Source: Marinitoga aeolica (GTDB taxonomy: Bacteria > Thermotogota > Thermotogae > Petrotogales > Petrotogaceae). From it: a DNA stretch of 64,000 bases. The DNA lies in assembly GCF_029910535.1 (NCBI RefSeq), contig NZ_CP069362.1, positions 1,054,001 through 1,118,000 on the forward strand. Direction: 5' to 3'. The notes under the pieces are model-generated. The model was given only the letters and a program-made list of their open reading frames with translations, was not told where the DNA came from and did not search any database. The position numbers and the translations under genes were made by a program. Positions 52,126-62,663 of the stretch are shown piece after piece. Positions within the stretch are counted from its first letter, which is position 1; each line of letters starts with the position of its first letter.

Positions 52126-53880
52126 TTACTTTTTATCAATCTCTTTTAATAACTCCAGTAATTTTGAACTATTCTGATTTATTTTTTCCCATAATTCCCT
52201 TATTTCAAATTCATATTCTTTCAAAATCATTAAGACATCTGGATGAAAATCTTCTGGATTCGTTCTTTCATCTCCATTAATAAGTATATCCATTGTTTTT
52301 TCATGGGAAAATGCTGGTTTATATGGTCTCTCCGAACGTAAAGCATCATATACATCAACAACTGATACTATTGCAGCACATAATGGAATTTCTTCACCTT
52401 TTAAACCATATGGATATCCATTACCATTGTATTTTTCATGATGATATAAAGCTATATTTCTAGCTATTTCAAATTTTGGCGAATCTCCTATTAACAAAGA
52501 TCCATAAATAGTATGTTTTTTCATTATTTCAAATTCTTCTTCTGTTAATCTACCTTTTTTTTCTAATATTTCTTTTGGTATCATTATTTTACCAATATCA
52601 TGCAACGGGGCATAATATCTTATTTTTTCAACTGTTTCTTCTTTTACTCCCATTTTTTGAGCAATAAATGCTGATAATTCTCCTACTCTATTTACGTGGT
52701 TACCAGTTGTTTCATCATAACCTTCTGCAATTATTGAAAGCTGTGTACTGAAATTCAAATAGGCCTCTTCTAATTCGTTATTAACCTTTTCTATTTCTTT
52801 ATATGATGATTCCAATTCTTCATTCATAGCATTTATTTCTTCAAATGATGACATAATATCTTCTGTCATTTTTTGATATTCTGTCATTAATTCATTTATT
52901 TCTTTAATATCACATTTTTCCATAATTTTATCAAATTCAAGATATCTCGTTTCTTGAAATTTTTTCATGTTATCCAGCATAATTTCAAAAGGCTTGGATA
53001 TTTGTTTTGAAACTCTGTGTGCTTTTTTTGAAATGATATATAAAATAAATCCAAGAGCTATAATAAACATTAAAAAGTTAATAAACATACTTGTTTTAAA
53101 TTGGCTAAAATCAAGTTTTAATACAATTCCTATAGGTCTAAAAAGGGTTTTTTCATCTTCATATTTCCATATACTATAAAAGTTAATCCCATTTCTTTTT
53201 TCAATTATTACTTCTTTTTCTGTATCAAAAGCTTTCATCAAATATTCTATATCTTCTTTGTTTAATTCCGGAAATTTATCAGATAACCCTTCAAATGTGT
53301 GTGTACAGATATTTATGTCTTTTATAAAATCATATTTTTCTTTTAAAAGTGCAAGATTACTTATAATATTTTCGATTTTTCCAACAGGTAACAATGTTTT
53401 CAACATATAGAAGTTATCATTTAATTTTAAATAAACATTTCTGATAAGATTTTTAGAAGTTAAATCAAGTTCTACAAAATAATCAAAATTTTTTAAATCT
53501 TTTATTTTGTTTTTAATTTTTGAATTGAGAGTGTTCATATCCACTTTAGTTATGGTTGCTTCTTCACCTAATCTTTTGTTTACATACATAAAATCCATTA
53601 TTTTTTTATCTAAATCTTCTTGATCTGTTTTTAAATATTCTATAAACATGTCCAACCCTTTATAATATCTAGCATCGAAATCGTATATTGTGCTGTATAA
53701 TGAATTAAAAGTTATACTTACAAGTTGTTTGGCATTTTCTCTAAATGAATTTTCAATTTTTTGAAAATTTAAATAACTTATTGTCGTTATAACGATTAAA
53801 ACTGCTACTATACCAGTTATAACTATAGTCATAATATTTTTTGATATTAACCGATATAAAGTTATTTTATTTTTTTTCAT
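52126..53880 (-). CDS. Membrane HD-GYP domain protein
   Basis: 584 aa. Helix at 14-36, extracytoplasmic sensor to about 255, second helix 258-283, a HAMP/coiled-coil stretch to 370, then HD-GYP with HDIGK at 427-431 and HHEKYNGNGYP from 480. The canonical HHE-x-x-DG-x-GYP has Asn in place of Asp here, which may change metal binding. Predicted c-di-GMP phosphodiesterase. The HD-GYP half is very similar to that of the protein at 1872. Ribosome site GAGGAGG. Confidence 0.93.
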   Translation of the reverse strand: MKKNKITLYRLISKNIMTIVITGIVAVLIVITTISYLNFQKIENSFRENAKQLVSITFNSLYSTIYDFDARYYKGLDMFIEYLKTDQEDLDKKIMDFMYVNKRLGEEATITKVDMNTLNSKIKNKIKDLKNFDYFVELDLTSKNLIRNVYLKLNDNFYMLKTLLPVGKIENIISNLALLKEKYDFIKDINICTHTFEGLSDKFPELNKEDIEYLMKAFDTEKEVIIEKRNGINFYSIWKYEDEKTLFRPIGIVLKLDFSQFKTSMFINFLMFIIALGFILYIISKKAHRVSKQISKPFEIMLDNMKKFQETRYLEFDKIMEKCDIKEINELMTEYQKMTEDIMSSFEEINAMNEELESSYKEIEKVNNELEEAYLNFSTQLSIIAEGYDETTGNHVNRVGELSAFIAQKMGVKEETVEKIRYYAPLHDIGKIMIPKEILEKKGRLTEEEFEIMKKHTIYGSLLIGDSPKFEIARNIALYHHEKYNGNGYPYGLKGEEIPLCAAIVSVVDVYDALRSERPYKPAFSHEKTMDILINGDERTNPEDFHPDVLMILKEYEFEIRELWEKINQNSSKLLELLKEIDKK

Positions 53881-53981
53881 TATATATCCTCCTCAATCTA
53901 TTTTTAATGCATAACATTAAAAATAGATAAACGTATTTATTTTTTTACAAAGCTTGTACTTACATTAGTAATTATAACATA

Positions 53982-55220
53982 TTATTTCATAAAACCGTTG
54001 AGTCTTCCATTGGTATCTGTATATAATACTACTCCAGAAATAACATCTTTCTTTTTTTGATAACCAACAGATATAATAACACTATTATTTATCAATTTTG
54101 AATTTAAAATTCTTTCATCATAATCTTTTCCATAATAATTTTCTTTTAATAAAATGCCATCAATTTTATTTAGTAAAGCTATAAAACCATCAAAATCATC
54201 ATTTCTTTCTAAAGCATATCCAGAAATTATTATTCTATTATTGAGAATATTTGCTGAAAATCCTCTTGATGATCTTTTTAAAAGATAGTCTTTTCTCCAT
54301 ATTGTATTAAATTTATTATCTGTTTTTATTGTTAGTATTTTCCATGGAAAGTTATTAAATGTAGTGCTATATCCTATAATATAAAAGTTTTTATCTTCTT
54401 TCAATAATGAATATCCATATTCATTAAGTTGTTCTTTTCCGAATTTTGATATTGAATAGTCATTATAATTTAGTTTATTGAGTTTTACTAAAAATATATC
54501 ATTATTATTGTTAGCTGTAGAATTTGTATTTCCAAGTAAATATATATAATCTCTATCAGTAACGATATCAGTTAGAAATTCATTATTATACCATGTGATT
54601 TTATAATCATTTAATTTTTCCAAATTTTTGTTAATTTCAAGAAAGTATCCTGTTTTTTTTGATTTTTCTATTATATAACCAACAATATATATACTATCAT
54701 AATCATCCTTTATAATTTTTAAAAACTCACCATTTTTTTCAAAAATTTTTGATTTCAACATTTCTCCAGATTTATCTATTATGTATATAACTGGTTTGTA
54801 ATCTTGTGTTCCTACTATATAGAAATTGTTATAAATATATTCAACTTTATTGATTTTAGTTGTTGATGGTATTCTTATTTCTTTTTGAAATAGAATATTT
54901 CCCTTATTATCCATGTTTAATATAAATAAATTTTTATTTATTTTTTCATTTTGTCCAAAAATATAAATTTGGTCGTTGATAAAAATAACATCTTTGAATA
55001 TTAAAGATTTTCCATCTGTTATTATTTTAAACCATGTTTTTGTTTTTATTTCTTCTTGAGAATTATTAGTATTTATATTTAGTATATCTTTTATCTGTGT
55101 ATCAGTATTTTTAATTTTTAGTGTTTTTAAATCTTTATTTGTGGATGTGTTTATGAATATAATATCAAGTAAAAATAAGATAGAAATAGTTAATAGAGTA
55201 AACAACAAAATTTTTTTCAT
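53982..55220 (-). CDS. Secreted or membrane-anchored protein, probable beta-propeller
   Basis: 412 aa. N-terminal hydrophobic anchor or signal (KKILLFTLLTISILFLLDIIF). The remainder has about seven repeats of the type D-x-x-Y-I-x-G-Y/N followed by a polar turn (for example SIYIVGYIIEKS, YIYLLGNTNS, NFYIIGYSTTFN, RIIISGYALE), the look of a propeller. No catalytic residues recognised. AAGGAG ribosome site. Confidence 0.7.
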   Translation of the reverse strand: MKKILLFTLLTISILFLLDIIFINTSTNKDLKTLKIKNTDTQIKDILNINTNNSQEEIKTKTWFKIITDGKSLIFKDVIFINDQIYIFGQNEKINKNLFILNMDNKGNILFQKEIRIPSTTKINKVEYIYNNFYIVGTQDYKPVIYIIDKSGEMLKSKIFEKNGEFLKIIKDDYDSIYIVGYIIEKSKKTGYFLEINKNLEKLNDYKITWYNNEFLTDIVTDRDYIYLLGNTNSTANNNNDIFLVKLNKLNYNDYSISKFGKEQLNEYGYSLLKEDKNFYIIGYSTTFNNFPWKILTIKTDNKFNTIWRKDYLLKRSSRGFSANILNNRIIISGYALERNDDFDGFIALLNKIDGILLKENYYGKDYDERILNSKLINNSVIISVGYQKKKDVISGVVLYTDTNGRLNGFMK

Positions 55221-55811
55221 TTTAAATCTCCTTTATATATATTATTTATAGGTGTAGGTGCTATAGTGATGTTATTTGTTAATAAGTAATAAAAATCCTT
55301 TATTTAAACCTTTTATAATACGTTGAAAAGTTTGAAAAAAATTTTTGATTTTCATAGTAGATTTTGTTTAAAGTGAAATATAGGTATATTTGTTCTATAT
55401 TTTTTGTTATTAAATTTTTTTAGGTTTTTAAATTACAAACTTTCAACGTTTATAGTTGTTATTAGCGTTTATAATGAAAAATTCTGAACACACAATTGTT
55501 GGAAATTAATTAACTAAAAACATAGTTATAAACATTTCATGTTGTTAACTTACGTAATAATTATGAATAAAAATTTTTATAAAATGAACTTCGTTGAAAA
55601 TTATAAACTTTATATTTATATTATAACATATATAAATATTTTGTAGAGCAGAATATTTTTTCAGTTACAAACCGTTTAAGCTTTGATTTAAAAAGGGTTT
55701 TAGAATTAATAATTATCATTAAATTAATAATAGGGTAAAAAAAATACATGCGATTTTAACTTTCATAGTTTAAAGTTGACAGGAAAAGTTAAGAATAGAT
55801 AATTCAGGAGG
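55221..55811. other. Long AT-rich intergenic region with recurrent TAYAAAC motifs
   Basis: No ORF, tRNA or convincing terminator is seen. TAYAAAC occurs in either orientation at 55434, 55448, 55467, 55527, 55602 and 55676. An imperfect 20-base inverted repeat links 55314-55334 with 55436-55454 (core CAAACTTT-CAACGT). Possible regulatory region for the flanking divergent genes. Confidence 0.5.
55776..55803 (+). promoter_or_regulatory. Promoter of the MFS gene at 55821
   Basis: TTGACA (55776-55781), 16 bases, GATAAT (55798-55803). It implies a very short leader, since AGGAGG starts at 55806. Confidence 0.6.
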
Positions 55812-55820
55812 TTGAAGACA

Positions 55821-56948
55821 TTGAAAAAAAATTTAAGATATATTCTTATATTACCCTTTTTACAGGTTTTTGTTCAGGTAGGTATAGCTTCGTCTTTTCC
55901 ACAATTAACAAAAATATTTGATTCTACCTTACTTGCAAGTACATTTATAGGAATTACGCCTTTAGTATCGATTATTTTTGGTTCTTTTTGGGGAAAAATA
56001 TTAGAGAGTAAAGGTGAAAGTAAAACATTTTTATATTCAATGGCTTTATGGAGTACAGCAATATATTTATCAGGTTTATCTTTAAAATTGCCTATATTAG
56101 CAATAATTTTTCGTGCAATTCAGGGTATAGCTGATTCGGCATTATTTTCTAACGCTTTAACTGTAATTTCAAAAGCAGAATTCTCACAAAAAGAACAAAC
56201 GAAATATTTTGGATTGGTAGAATTCTTAGCAAGTTTTGGTGCTGTAATGGGTCCTATAATAATAGGAACAGGTTTTATTTATATGTCTCATTATATATTA
56301 ATGACTGTGGGAGTTATATTATTTATAGGAACATTATTTGTTTATAAGCAATTACCAATTATAGAAATACATTCAGAAAATGTTAAAAAACAGGTTACTA
56401 AATTTTCGCCAAGAATATTTTTGGCAGCATTTTTTGGAATTTTAACTCTTGCTGTTATTGTCGGATTTCAAGCAACAATGCCTTTATTTATAGAAAAACA
56501 TATTAGTAACCCTATTTTTGGAAAGATTTATATATCAATATTCGCTTTATCTTTGATGCTCGGAAATCTTTTTAAACATAAAATTAGTGGAGTAAAAATA
56601 TGGATTCCATTAGCAACATTTGCAACATTAATATTAGCAATATTTTTAAGTACATTTTCTATAGTTGTATTTTTATTGTTAATAGTTATTTCAGGTTTAT
56701 TCCTTGGATTATCATTAACAATGAGCAGCGAATATGCATCATATCTTTCAGTAGGATTTGAAGAAAAAGGAATGGCAGTATTTTCTGCATTTAGAATAAG
56801 TGGAAATTTCTTTGGACCATATTTATCTTTATTTTATTCAATGGGTGGAATGAATTTCTTTATGCTGGTATTATCAATTATAAGTTTAATATCAACCATA
56901 TTTTTGTTTAATTTTAAAAGAAATTATAATGAAATAAAAGAAATATAA
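55821..56948 (+). CDS. MFS transporter
   Basis: 375 aa from TTG 55821, 9 bases after AGGAGG; the earlier TTG at 55812 is too close to that site. Twelve hydrophobic helices, with GSFWGKILESKGESKT as a motif A-like loop and an AIQGIADSAL helix 4-type motif. Resembles drug-exporter MFS proteins; substrate unknown. Confidence 0.86.
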   Translation: MKKNLRYILILPFLQVFVQVGIASSFPQLTKIFDSTLLASTFIGITPLVSIIFGSFWGKILESKGESKTFLYSMALWSTAIYLSGLSLKLPILAIIFRAIQGIADSALFSNALTVISKAEFSQKEQTKYFGLVEFLASFGAVMGPIIIGTGFIYMSHYILMTVGVILFIGTLFVYKQLPIIEIHSENVKKQVTKFSPRIFLAAFFGILTLAVIVGFQATMPLFIEKHISNPIFGKIYISIFALSLMLGNLFKHKISGVKIWIPLATFATLILAIFLSTFSIVVFLLLIVISGLFLGLSLTMSSEYASYLSVGFEEKGMAVFSAFRISGNFFGPYLSLFYSMGGMNFFMLVLSIISLISTIFLFNFKRNYNEIKEI

Positions 56949-56976
56949 AAAATTGGCCGTTTTGGCCAATTTTTTA
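56947..56976. terminator. Bidirectional terminator
   Basis: 11-bp stem AAAAATTGGCC / GGCCAATTTTT, GTTTT loop, between the MFS and trmB genes. Confidence 0.88.
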
Positions 56977-56988
56977 TATATAGATTTT

Positions 56989-57933
56989 TTATCTTTCAAC
57001 TAATTCAGCAATTTTGTATATAGTGAATTTAACAGCTGGTGTTCTATAAGGTATGGTAGTTGAATCTAGTTTAACAAGCCAATCATTAGTTTTTTTATAA
57101 ATTGATACATAATATTGTTGCATAAAATCATCATCAGTTGAAACTACTCTTAATAAGTATCTATCGTTTAAAAGGTCTTCATATATAGAACTTACTGTAA
57201 AGCTCATGTTATTTTCTTTAATATGTTTATCTTTTAATTGTTTTAATTTATCAATATCAATATTTTTAATGGATTTGTGTGGCAATTCACTCACTCCTTC
57301 CAAAACTCTTTTGATTTTATTATCTTTAACTTTTTTTGCTATAAATAAATATTTGTTTCTTCCTTCTTTATCCCATTTTAATTCATATTTTGTTTTTATA
57401 GGTCTTTCGAAATTCTCTATTATTTCTTCTGCTTCAAAAAATTCAGATTCTTTGAAATTATTATATACTTCATTTGCATACCAATCAACATCTGTTGCTA
57501 ATTCTATTGTTCCTCCCTTTTTCAAAACATCCGCAAGGGTATTTATAAATGATTCTATGAATATACGTCTCTCTTTGTGCCTTTGTTTTGGCCATGGACA
57601 TGGAAAATTAACTATTAATTTTGAAATTGAATTTGAAGGAAATAATTCTCTGATCAATAATCTTGCATCACCTTGAATAACACGTGCATTTTTTATATAG
57701 TTTTTATAAAATTTCACCTGTGCTTTATATAGGGCAGTTAATGAAGTTTCGAATCCAATAAAATTAATATCTGGATTATTCTTGGCTAAAGCAGTCATAT
57801 ATTCACCGCTACCAAACCCAATTTCCACATATATCTTTTTTTTATTTCCAAAAATTTCACTCCATTTTAATGGATATTTATCATAATGTTGGGGTTTGAG
57901 AAAGTACTTTAATACCCCGATTTTATCATGCAT
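56989..57933 (-). CDS. trmB: tRNA (guanine-N7-)-methyltransferase with C-terminal extension
   Basis: 314 aa, about 100 longer than the usual enzyme. SAM motif VEIGFGSGEYMTALA at 36-50, IQGDAR at 86-91, and the family motif reads NFPCPWPKQRHKERR with Cys112 where most TrmB proteins have Asp (FPDPWPK). IELATDVDWYANEVY follows. The extra domain from about 205 resembles the extension known in Aquifex TrmB. It methylates G46 of tRNA. GGAGG ribosome site. Confidence 0.9.
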   Translation of the reverse strand: MHDKIGVLKYFLKPQHYDKYPLKWSEIFGNKKKIYVEIGFGSGEYMTALAKNNPDINFIGFETSLTALYKAQVKFYKNYIKNARVIQGDARLLIRELFPSNSISKLIVNFPCPWPKQRHKERRIFIESFINTLADVLKKGGTIELATDVDWYANEVYNNFKESEFFEAEEIIENFERPIKTKYELKWDKEGRNKYLFIAKKVKDNKIKRVLEGVSELPHKSIKNIDIDKLKQLKDKHIKENNMSFTVSSIYEDLLNDRYLLRVVSTDDDFMQQYYVSIYKKTNDWLVKLDSTTIPYRTPAVKFTIYKIAELVER

Positions 57934-58164
57934 TCTTAATCCTCCTTATCATTTTAAGCTTGAAATATATTTTAAAAGACACAATTATTTTAATGTGAAA
58001 CTTAATATAATAATATCATATATACCAAAAAATATTATTATTTTAATGTAAAAATAATTCATATTATTTATATTTATTTGAATTTTATACTAAATATAAA
58101 AAAGAAGTATGATATAATATGTATACAATATAAAATTATAATATTTTTTAAAAGGGGTGAAAAA

Positions 58165-60201
58165 ATGAAAATTAAAACAAAAATGCTTGTGTTGGTACTT
58201 TTGGGTATTGTTATATTTTCTATTATTGGTTTTTTTGTAGTTAATGAAATGAAAGGTTTAAAATTAAAATGGGAGAATTACATTAGTACTGTAACCGAAA
58301 GACAAAAGCTTCTTTCTGACATAAAAGAGCAATTTGGTTATGGTGGAGGAATTCATTTATTTAAAAATTATGTATTAAGAGGTAGTGATAAGTATATAGA
58401 TAGATTTAAAAATAAAGAAGAACAGGTTTTAAAAGATTTTGAAAAGTATAAGAAAATTCCCGATGTTTCACAGGAAGAAATAAAATATCTTGATATAATA
58501 GAAGCAACTTTTAGAAAATATGGAGAAAATATTATATTAACCTCAAAGTTAAAAAAACAGGGCTTATCAATAGCAGAAATAGATAAAACAATAAAAATTG
58601 ATGATGGACCTGCATTGAATGCATTTGATGAGTTAGAAAAGATAAACGATAATTTAACAGTTACTAAAACAAATAATTTTGAAAATTCGATATTGAGATT
58701 AGAAATGATAATTATCACTATATCAGTAATAATTATTCTGGTTTTAATAGTTTTATATTTATTTATTTCCAGATTAATGAAACCATTATATAATGTAAGA
58801 GATAAATTAGGAGAATTATCTAAAAATGGTGGAGATTTAATTACGAAATTAGAAGATAATAGAACAGATGAAATAGGCGAAATATCCAGATTTTTTAATA
58901 TATTTATAGAATCATTTAGAATATCTTTAAAGAATTTCTTCAATAGATTTAGGAATAACATTGCTCAATTTAATTCTATAAATACCGAATTAAAGAATTT
59001 CAATGATAATTTTGAAAGAATTGATAAATCATTGATGAAAAATCAAGAGTCGTTAAATAATATTACAAGTTATGTTGAAGAGCAAAATGCAAGTACATTT
59101 GAAATTTCAGATAATATCCAGAGTTTAGCAAACACTGCTGTAGAGTTAAGTAGCATTGCGCATGAAATAACAGATATAGCAGAAAATGGAAGAACAGGAT
59201 TGGATAATGTAAATGAAACTATGAATGAAATATCTGACAATATGATTCCTATAGTGGAAAAGGTAAAATCAGTTTCACAGAAAGCAGAAATTATTAATGA
59301 TGTTGTTGAAACCATAACGAGTATCTCAGAGCAAACCAATTTATTGGCATTAAATGCAGCAATAGAAGCAGCAAGAGCCGGAGAAGCTGGAAAAGGTTTT
59401 GCTGTAGTTGCAGATGAAATTAGAAAATTAGCTGAAGAAAGTAGAAAAGCTGCAGAAAGCATAAGGGAAAATCTTGGAGAAGTTATGAATGGTGTAAATG
59501 AAACTTCTGAGATGGTTATAGAAATGTCTGGAAATATAAATAACGTTTTATCCATAAATAAAGAAACAGCTGAAAAACTTTATGAACTTATAGATTCTGT
59601 TGAAAAGATTTCAAATTATTCAGATAATCTTGCAGCAAGTGCTGAAGAACAGGGAGCAGCAGTAGAAGAACTTTCTGCATCATCACAAAATATTACAGAA
59701 TTAGTTAATTCATTGAAAGAAGATATGGAGGAAATTGTAAAAGAACAGGAATATGTTAAAGAAAGAAATGATAAATTATTGAATAAAGTTGAAAAAGAAT
59801 CATATGAATTAATTAAAACAGTAAATATTTTCTCAGCATTTAAATTGTTTACAAAAGAAGATTTAGTTGTTGAATTGGAAAGTGCAAAAGAAGCTCATAG
59901 AAAATGGGTAGAAAGCTTTGAAGATTCAACAAACAATAATTTAAGACTATTAGCAGAAGATAATCCTGAAAAATGTGGATTTGGAGTATTTATTAAGGTT
60001 GTTTCGACTAATATCCCAGATGAAGTTAAGGAAAAATGGAATAAGGTTTTGTCATTACATGAGAGATTACATCATTATGCTAAAGAATTTGAATATAAAA
60101 ATAAAAAACATAATGAGAATTTATTGAAAGAAGTAAAAATAACATCTGATGAATTAATGAAACATATAGATGAAATTAAGAATATACTTTTAAATAAATA
60201 A
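58165..60201 (+). CDS. Methyl-accepting chemotaxis protein with C-terminal CZB (zinc-binding) domain
   Basis: 678 aa from ATG 58165 (AAGGGGTGA). Helix at 8-27, a helical extracytoplasmic sensor of about 150 residues, helix near 182-202, HAMP, then the signalling hairpin tip ([37 protein letters not shown]). The last 105 residues form a CZB domain: His578 (AHRKWVESF), Cys604 (EKCGFGVF), His632 and His636 (LHERLHHY). CZB sensors in other bacteria bind zinc and respond to zinc or hypochlorous acid. Monocistronic. Confidence 0.93.
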   Translation: MKIKTKMLVLVLLGIVIFSIIGFFVVNEMKGLKLKWENYISTVTERQKLLSDIKEQFGYGGGIHLFKNYVLRGSDKYIDRFKNKEEQVLKDFEKYKKIPDVSQEEIKYLDIIEATFRKYGENIILTSKLKKQGLSIAEIDKTIKIDDGPALNAFDELEKINDNLTVTKTNNFENSILRLEMIIITISVIIILVLIVLYLFISRLMKPLYNVRDKLGELSKNGGDLITKLEDNRTDEIGEISRFFNIFIESFRISLKNFFNRFRNNIAQFNSINTELKNFNDNFERIDKSLMKNQESLNNITSYVEEQNASTFEISDNIQSLANTAVELSSIAHEITDIAENGRTGLDNVNETMNEISDNMIPIVEKVKSVSQKAEIINDVVETITSISEQTNLLALNAAIEAARAGEAGKGFAVVADEIRKLAEESRKAAESIRENLGEVMNGVNETSEMVIEMSGNINNVLSINKETAEKLYELIDSVEKISNYSDNLAASAEEQGAAVEELSASSQNITELVNSLKEDMEEIVKEQEYVKERNDKLLNKVEKESYELIKTVNIFSAFKLFTKEDLVVELESAKEAHRKWVESFEDSTNNNLRLLAEDNPEKCGFGVFIKVVSTNIPDEVKEKWNKVLSLHERLHHYAKEFEYKNKKHNENLLKEVKITSDELMKHIDEIKNILLNK

Positions 60202-60209
60202 ACTAGGGA

Positions 60210-60238
60210 AAAATCCAGCCTAAAGGCTGGATTTTATT
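60210..60238 (+). terminator. Terminator of the CZB chemoreceptor gene
   Basis: 11-bp stem AAAATCCAGCC / GGCTGGATTTT, TAAA loop. Confidence 0.88.
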
Positions 60239-60299
60239 ATTATTAGAACATAATTACTTTTAAAGATATTAAAAAAGAAAATAATTGGTGTTATAGAAT

Positions 60300-60328
60300 T
60301 TGACAAAATAAGAAAAAAGGTGTAACAT
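60300..60328 (+). promoter_or_regulatory. Promoter of the secreted phosphoesterase
   Basis: TTGACA (60300-60305), 17 bases, TAACAT (60323-60328). Confidence 0.55.
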
Positions 60329-60386
60329 TATATTCTATACGCATATATATTTTCTAAGGATATATTACTTTAAAGGAGGGGTTAGA

Positions 60387-62546
60387 ATGCATAAAAAGTT
60401 TTTTGTTTTATTATTGTTAGTGGCATTATTAGCTATATCCGTATTTCCAAATGCTAAAGCTTTTAAAGTTACGGATAAAAGTCAATTATTACCAGGACCT
60501 GCTGCAGATGGTAAGGTTGGAGATTATATTTTAGCCAATGAAAAAGTTGAATTTTTAATAGGGAATCTTGGTAATTACCATGGATATATGAAATCAGGCG
60601 GAAACCTTCTTGACGCTGTTTATCTTGGAGGAGAAGATCAATTTGATGAAATGCATACATATTTCGGCTGGCCAAAACAGGCAATTTACGAAAATGTATT
60701 TGTATTAAATAATGGTTCTGATGGTGGACCAGCTGTTTTAAAACTTGTAGGACATCATTCAGATATACCAGGAGTTAAAATAACTTCAACATATATGTTA
60801 TTACCTGGAGTAAATTATTTAATAATGAAAACAACTTTAGAAAATCAAAGTGGAAAAGATAAAGATAAAATGATTTTAGGTGATGCAACATTCTTTGGTT
60901 ATGCAAGACCATTTACATTTGGTCTTGGATATAAAGTAAATAGAATTGATACAGATTTATTAGGTGCTCAAGGTGAAGAGATTGCCTATGGTGTTACAAC
61001 AACAGAAACAGGAGAAAAAGGAAAATTAAGAGATATTCATATTTCTTATATTTTTGCTGATCCGGAAATTAAGACTGTTTCTATTAAAAATGGTGAAAAA
61101 GTAACATTCCAGAGAATATTCATGGTTGATAGAGATTTATCTTCATTATTAAAAACAGCATTTGATTTAAGAAGTGTTGATTATACATTAGTAAAAGGAA
61201 AAGCTACTTTTGAAAATGGAAATCCAATAAAAAATACAAAGGTTAATGTATATGATAAAAATGGAATATTATATGTTGTTGCATATACAAATGAAAACGG
61301 AGAATATACATTCCCTGCTAAAGAAGGAAATTATACAGTTAAAATTGATTTAGCTGGAATGAATACAGTTAAATCTCCAGAAATAACAGTTAAAGGCGAA
61401 GAAATGCTAACAGCATCTCCTGTTATTGGAAAATATGCAGAAGAAAATAAAGTATTATGGGGTCCTTATTTATCAGATTTAACCAAAGATAGCGTTTATG
61501 TAAATTGGAAAACTTTAGTTCCTGCTAAAGGTAAGGTTATAGTTAATGGAAAAGTTTATGAAGATGTAAATGATACAGTTATGCATCATTTAAAAATAAC
61601 AGGATTGAATCCTGGAACTGAATATACTTATAAATTAGTTATTGAAAAAGGATCAGCTAAAGGTCTTGAAACAGAAAGTTATACATTTAAAACAATACCT
61701 GAGAAAGTTAAAGAATTTAAATTTGTAGTATATGGGGATACAAGAACATATAATAAGAGACATAAATTAGTTGCTGATAAAATTGCTGAGCAAAAACCAG
61801 CATTTGTTATAAATGATGGTGATTTAGTAATGGATGGTAGAATTTTAGGAGATTGGGATGGATTCTTCTGGGCAATTAAAAATATGGCAGCAACATCTCC
61901 ATTCTATCCAGTATTAGGTAATCATGAATATAATTCTAAATTCTATTTCAGTTCATTTGTAACTCCACAAGGTGGAGGAGATTATAACGAGCAATATTAT
62001 TCATTTGATTATGGACCTGCACATTTTATTGTTTTAGATGCAGATGTATTATTGATGCAAAAAGATAAAGAAGGTATGGAAAAAGAGACACAATGGTTAA
62101 TCAATGATTTAGAAAAGAATAAAGATGCAAAATGGAAATTTGTATTCTTCCATGAACCATTCTGGACGAATTGTACGGAATATGGAGTAGAACCTGTAAG
62201 TCCAACAGTTAATTATTGGAAATCAGTATTTGAAAAATATGGTGTAGATATTGTATTTAACAGTCATTTCCATATGTATGAAAGATTTGAAAATAATGGT
62301 ATAGACTATATTGTAACTGGTGGTGGAGGCGCACCATTATATACTAAAGTAAAATCATATGAAGATAAATATCCATTTACAATTAAAGATATAGTAGGTC
62401 TACATCATTTTGTAGAATTATATGTTACTGAAAATCAAGTAAAGGTTGTTGTAAAAGGTGTTGCACAACAAACTGATAAGAAAAAAGAAGATGGATTTAT
62501 CCCTGTTAATGTAATTCTCGATCATTTTGTAATAAATAAATATTAA
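60387..62546 (+). CDS. Secreted metallophosphoesterase, purple acid phosphatase-like
   Basis: 719 aa. Signal peptide to about 25, an N-terminal beta-rich domain to 265, a carboxypeptidase-regulatory-like domain at about 270-335 (NENGEYTFPAKEGNYTVKI), an FN3-type PAP domain at 350-445 (LWGPYLSDLTKDSVYVNW), then a calcineurin-like catalytic domain: YGDTR, NDGDLV, GNHEY, FFHEPFW and SHFHMYER. The metal ligands are complete. It may release phosphate outside the cytoplasm, which could compensate for the broken phoA at 32824. GGAGG ribosome site. Confidence 0.9.
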   Translation: MHKKFFVLLLLVALLAISVFPNAKAFKVTDKSQLLPGPAADGKVGDYILANEKVEFLIGNLGNYHGYMKSGGNLLDAVYLGGEDQFDEMHTYFGWPKQAIYENVFVLNNGSDGGPAVLKLVGHHSDIPGVKITSTYMLLPGVNYLIMKTTLENQSGKDKDKMILGDATFFGYARPFTFGLGYKVNRIDTDLLGAQGEEIAYGVTTTETGEKGKLRDIHISYIFADPEIKTVSIKNGEKVTFQRIFMVDRDLSSLLKTAFDLRSVDYTLVKGKATFENGNPIKNTKVNVYDKNGILYVVAYTNENGEYTFPAKEGNYTVKIDLAGMNTVKSPEITVKGEEMLTASPVIGKYAEENKVLWGPYLSDLTKDSVYVNWKTLVPAKGKVIVNGKVYEDVNDTVMHHLKITGLNPGTEYTYKLVIEKGSAKGLETESYTFKTIPEKVKEFKFVVYGDTRTYNKRHKLVADKIAEQKPAFVINDGDLVMDGRILGDWDGFFWAIKNMAATSPFYPVLGNHEYNSKFYFSSFVTPQGGGDYNEQYYSFDYGPAHFIVLDADVLLMQKDKEGMEKETQWLINDLEKNKDAKWKFVFFHEPFWTNCTEYGVEPVSPTVNYWKSVFEKYGVDIVFNSHFHMYERFENNGIDYIVTGGGGAPLYTKVKSYEDKYPFTIKDIVGLHHFVELYVTENQVKVVVKGVAQQTDKKKEDGFIPVNVILDHFVINKY

Positions 62547-62547
62547 A

Positions 62548-62580
62548 AAAATATCCCTGGCTAAACCAGGGATATTTTAA
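62548..62580 (+). terminator. Terminator of the secreted phosphoesterase gene
   Basis: 13-bp stem AAAATATCCCTGG / CCAGGGATATTTT, CTAAA loop. Confidence 0.88.
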
Positions 62581-62632
62581 TTTGTAGACAAAAAGCATTT
62601 AATGCTGCGTTGTGCACATTAAAAGTGAAATA

Positions 62633-62663
62633 AAAAATTCCCGACAAAGCCGGGAATTTTTTA
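62633..62663 (-). terminator. Terminator of rpsT
   Basis: Stem AAATTCCCG / CGGGAATTT with flanking A and T runs, directly at the rpsT stop on the minus strand. Confidence 0.85.

Noticed and set aside
55221-55811. Replication origin
   Set aside because: AT-rich and motif-bearing, but no clustered DnaA boxes of the standard or Thermotoga type were seen and dnaA or other replication genes are absent nearby.
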